The translations under genes and the position numbers were made by a program. A stretch of DNA of 64,000 bases from Spizellomyces punctatus DAOM BR117 (taxonomy: Eukaryota; Chytridiomycota; Chytridiomycetes; Spizellomycetales; Spizellomycetaceae): the NCBI RefSeq assembly GCF_000182565.1, contig NW_015971545.1, positions 559,092 through 623,091 on the forward strand, written 5' to 3'. Every line of letters begins with the position of its first letter. Position 1 is the stretch's first letter. Under the pieces are notes generated by a model. The model saw nothing but the letters and a program-made list of their open reading frames with translations, was not told the DNA's origin and ran no database searches. Of this stretch, positions 61,003 through 64,000 are shown piece after piece.

Positions 61003-62312
61003 TCAAATGATGTCTTCGTCAGAGTCTATTTCTACGCTGCTGAGATGTCCTCCTTGGTTACTGATAGGAGAGCCCACTGACTGCATCTGAGTTTGAGTCT
61101 GGCCTCCAGGAGCTGACGGCTGACCATCTTTGCTTTTTTTACTGCTACTATTTTGACCGTTGTTGTTACGACCGACACGTGCGAACAGCAGCGACACTCC
61201 CCAGGCTACGGCATTGAACAGTCCTTGAGAGCCGAGGAAGAATGCCTGAACGTAAATGAGCCACAATGGTGGTGGGCTATCAGAATTGAATGCGGTAGCT
61301 CGAAAGATGATGGACCTTTGAGACCAGAATCGAAAGTTGTTAGAAAAAATTAAGGAATTCCCCGTTGGATAAAACGAATAACCATTTAAACTTTACCAGC
61401 TCCACACTGTGATAAACACAATGGTGATAAAGTAGATCCTTATCAGTTGGTTGCGCTTTCTACCAGACTTGGCTGAACGAGCTGCTTTCAGTACTCGGGG
61501 GCTCCCACATGCGTTCAGCCGATAAGTCGCATAAGCGACTGATACTATGGACACTAGAAAACTAATGCAGAGAGGCAAGTAGAAGATGAGCCGGTAGGAG
61601 TTTCGTTTGCCCTCAATCCAGCAGGTCCCATCCTGGTTCACGATGCCGATGTTAACAAATCGATTTGCTCTGCCCGTAGAATGGAACAACGTACCTCAGT
61701 AAAACCGATCTGCTTTGCACCCCACAAGATCGCCGCAGACAGGGCACAAAAGCCCCAAACAAATATGTGATAGCGCTTAATCCAGATATCTGGCTTGTAG
61801 GCTCGTGGTTGGTACAGGAGGAAGAACAAGTTTACCGACAAGACACCGTTCCTAAATGTTCGATGATGAGTGAAGCTGCATTTGTTTAGACCATTCGTGT
61901 GTATCGTACCAAAGAACAGTTGATAGGGCAAAAAACTGTCCCGCATGCCCAGATAATTCACAGAGAGGAGTTCCGGTATATGAGGCAGCATCGTCTCCCT
62001 AAAAAAAAGCGTTTAAATTCCTTACTCTCGACGTGTATTTGGTCAAACCAGACCCACCTGCAAGGTACTTATTGCCGATGCAAAGAATTTTGTAGCAAAC
62101 CCAATGTCACAAACTGACATTACAGCGACGAAATGCAGCGATGCGGTTTGAAGTTCACGCTTGCTGAAGTATGAATACACAACGGCAGCGGAGGAAATGA
62201 TAGAAAATACCGCTGTCGTGAGAAAGATCTTGGATACGACAATTGCAACATGATGCCCATCATCCGTCCCCGGATCCGCACTCAAAGTGCTGTTTGTCGT
62301 GTTAAATGACAT
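61003..62312 (-). CDS. Seven-transmembrane receptor, cAMP-receptor-like (GPCR)
   Basis: Five exons (62058-62312, 61910-61998, 61695-61851, 61397-61632, 61003-61315) give 349 residues and a complete 7TM protein. The N-terminus carries glycosylation sites (NTTNST). TM1 is FLTTAVFSIISSAAVVYSY, TM2 SLHFVAVMSVCDIGFATKFF. TM3 begins after the conserved Cys in LCELSGHAGQFFALSTVLW. TM4 follows RYHIFVWGFCALSAAILWG, with a second conserved Cys in DGTCWI (disulphide partner). TM5 is LIFYLPLCISFLVSIVSVAY, TM6 IRIYFITIVFITVWSW, and TM7 LIYVQAFFLGSQGLFNAV. The tail is Ser/Gln-rich, ending EIDSDEDII. The pattern matches the Dictyostelium cAMP receptor/class E group found in many fungi. Ligand unknown. Confidence 0.9.
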
Positions 62313-63296
62313 GTCAATTGAATGTTAAAGGTTGATGCGCATGAGGTGAAACAGACAAGGTCAAATTATATCTATTCCATCCCTCCCAGCCAGCCAGCCA
62401 GAGTGGCATAAAAAAAAGACAATGGTAGTGAGCAGCCATTGCACCGGTCATTATTCCAAAAGGTGTTTTGATAAAACAAGCATCAAAGGTTGAAAACATG
62501 TGCTGCGGAACAAACTGCGTACGTTAAACAATAGGGAATTGGTAACATGAAACCTTTGAGTAGAGCCCTCTTGGTAACTGGAATTCAACTGTGGTAAAAA
62601 AAGTGTTGCACAAGACCCAGGACTCCAGCGAACGAGACACAATGCTATCCACCCGCGGGCGACAATCGTGCCACGCAGCATGCGATCGGAACTGGGAACT
62701 GGGTCCAGTGGTTTAAGCACGCCACGATTATTCTAGCATGTCGATAAGGCTGTTAAGAGCTCTCGCACAGGTGCACGGCAACATTGTATTCAGAACGCAA
62801 TCAGATCGCTGTTTTGGATCCAAAATCTTCATTGTTGGGCTGCAAAAGCGAAGCACTATTGTGAAGGCATGTGGAGAGACAAATAGGGTGTAGGAGCTTC
62901 CACTGGAATCAGGGTGCAGATCATCGGCAAAATAGTTTTTTAGTGCCATGAATATAGCATATATTTACCATGAACTGAACTGTAGAGTGCAGCCACGACG
63001 CCTGATTGGAACTGGAGGCGGATGCTCAATGCAAAGCAAAGTCGGGTACGATGCTAGATACCCGTGCTGAGCACGTAAAGCATTTCAACGTTGACCATTG
63101 GAAACAGCCAAAACTTATCAATTTACAACAATCCACCCATTATTCACCAGATGAGCTTGACCGATAAGTGCCAAACCTGTCAAGCTGACTCACTCCCTGC
63201 ATTTGTTCTGTTTTCATCGCTCGCATCCCCATAATTACACTCATTCGGTAAGAAGGGTCTCCGAGTTGATACGCGTCAAAGTTACCGAGCCAGCTT
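62313..63296. other. Intergenic region between receptor and Fanzor copy 2
   Basis: Receptor promoter at its left side, with a short CCAG repeat near 62390-62402. One small open frame (62728-62949, -) is listed separately. No other feature. Confidence 0.4.
62728..62949 (-). CDS. Small open reading frame, 73 codons, unidentified
   Basis: True ATG at 62949 (MALKNYFADDLHPDSSGSS), uninterrupted to a stop at 62728. Composition is protein-like (balanced hydrophobic and charged residues, four Cys), but I recognise no family, see no clear promoter, and cannot exclude chance. It may be one exon of a longer or broken gene. Confidence 0.25.
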   Translation of the reverse strand: MALKNYFADDLHPDSSGSSYTLFVSPHAFTIVLRFCSPTMKILDPKQRSDCVLNTMLPCTCARALNSLIDMLE

Positions 63297-63457
63297 GCCT
63301 ATACGACAGGGAATGAACCAGCGTAAACTGGTTCAGAAAAGTTAACTAACTGCTACTAGACAATCTAAGCTACCAAAGGGACATGTCTACTGAAAATGGC
63401 TGGTCTAACACCATGATCTAAATACGATTTCACGATTGTTACCATATTAGACGTCCT
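63297..63457 (-). ncRNA. Candidate guide RNA end region, copy 2
   Basis: Same 3' terminal segment and hairpin (63315-63334) as copy 1, now wholly non-coding because the reading frame stops at 63458. A guide taken from the flank would begin AAGCTGGCTCGG (minus strand, 63296 downward), different from copy 1. Inference by analogy to TnpB/Fanzor elements. Confidence 0.35.
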
Positions 63458-64000
63458 TTATTTGTCTCGATTCCAGTAACGGTAAGTGCATCCTTGCTCT
63501 ATGCAGTTTGGGTTGGTACAACCTAGCAAGCCATGCACTTTTTCACTACATCCTTTCTGATGCTGCCAGGGTCTCGAGTGTGGTCGTATCTTGAATCCCT
63601 TTTGCCAATGATCGCCTGATAAGCATCTTGGACATATTGATGAGGTTCGATATTCATCTAATAGGAAGCAATCGATGCGATTGCATTTGAAACAATTCTG
63701 CCATCCAGTCGTTTTCGATGATATCTGGTATTTTTGGGTATGCCCACCATCGCTCCAATCACCCATTACTACAGCAAAACTACTACCAAAGCATTTCCTC
63801 ATATTAGATATCAGCTTTGCTTCAGTTCTTTGGGTGTTCATGTAGGTATGCCATCTCCATCTAGTATGGGTGGGATGTGAATAAAAGTCCTTCAAGGGTG
63901 CATCATTGTCATGGCGCCATGACAGGTAATGAATGTAGCTATCGAGATTCATTGTTTTATGTGAAGGCACTGCAGACTCGATGACATCAATGCCATTCTC
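63458..64000 (-). pseudogene. Fanzor copy 2, C-terminal part, premature stop
   Basis: The frame is open from the window end to a TAA at 63458. Compared with copy 1 it keeps DNDAPLKDFYSHP, GDWSDGG, the DEYRTSS Glu, all four zinc-finger Cys and the RuvC-III NRD Asp, but codon TTA right after NRDK has become TAA, removing the last 31 residues. The N-terminal half lies beyond the window. Whether the lost tail is needed for activity is unknown, so a pseudogene is the cautious call. Confidence 0.75.

Larger units (their letters stand above)
63297..64000 (-). mobile_element. Fanzor-bearing element, copy 2 (runs off the window)
   Basis: From 63297 to 64000 the sequence aligns without gaps to 58337-59040, with 23 mismatches by eye in 704 bases (about 97% identity). 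Same orientation as copy 1, offset exactly 4960 bp. The outer flank (CGAGCCAGCTT on the + strand before 63297) is unrelated to copy 1's flank, which fixes the 3' terminus. Confidence 0.85.

Noticed and set aside
1-64000. CRISPR array, rRNA operon, LTR retrotransposon
   Set aside because: No regularly spaced repeats, no rRNA-like segments, and no reverse transcriptase or integrase motifs were seen; the only nuclease element is Fanzor.

Overview
The window looks like nuclear DNA of a zoosporic fungus, most likely a chytrid. That is inference. It rests on short GT-AG introns (mostly 55-75 bp) in nearly every gene, on fungal housekeeping families (Sfc1, Yhm2, Sly41, Cps1/DIP2, Ubr1, GMP synthase, COX17), and on a Fanzor nuclease, a cAMP-receptor-type 7TM receptor and a kinesin-4-like motor side by side. 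No rRNA, tRNA or CRISPR array was seen. Genes were read exon by exon. Where I give exon coordinates, the summed exon lengths keep frame.

Layout. 1-3330 (-): 3'-truncated TAF1, divergent from 3583-5558 (+) GMP synthase. 5910-7828 (-): unidentified zinc-finger nuclear protein. 8486-9770 (+): Sfc1-type succinate/fumarate carrier. 10142-11308 (-): Ctr copper transporter with a Cys-rich extracellular domain. 11309-12844: no clear gene, but a TATA box preceded by three ACGCGT boxes. 12845-13543 (-): catechol-type O-methyltransferase. 14648-16351 (+): Sly41-like sugar-phosphate transporter. 16809-23386 (-): one large DIP2/Cps1 protein with two adenylation-like domains. 24101-25246 (-): Sis1-type DnaJ. 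25978-27612 (-): alpha/beta hydrolase. 27613-31555: gene-poor, with decayed coding remnants.

31556-36394 (+): single-exon 1612-residue low-complexity protein with five 22-residue repeats. 36553 to about 37371 (-): cytidine deaminase spread over small exons. 37747-43567 (+): kinesin with many introns. 44213-44770 (+): universal stress protein. 45006-51953 (-): Ubr1-type N-recognin E3. 52328-54727 (+): ARM-repeat protein, apparently with a GC-AG intron after a 7-base first coding exon. 54872-55129 (-) COX17 and 55169-56278 (-) Yhm2 carrier lie 39 bp apart. 56642-58010 (-): beta-hydroxyacid dehydrogenase.

The last 6 kb is the accessory part. A Fanzor gene (58405-60294, -) carries an N-terminal basic NLS and a complete RuvC/zinc-finger core, but has one in-frame TGA at codon 34. 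A complete cAMP-receptor-like GPCR (61003-62312, -) follows. A second Fanzor copy (63297 to the window end, about 97% identical over the overlap) has a stop two codons after its last RuvC aspartate. The copies share an identical 3' terminus with a 7-bp hairpin, the place where a guide (omega/fRNA-like) RNA would be encoded. This RNA-guided nuclease element is the most interesting system in the window.
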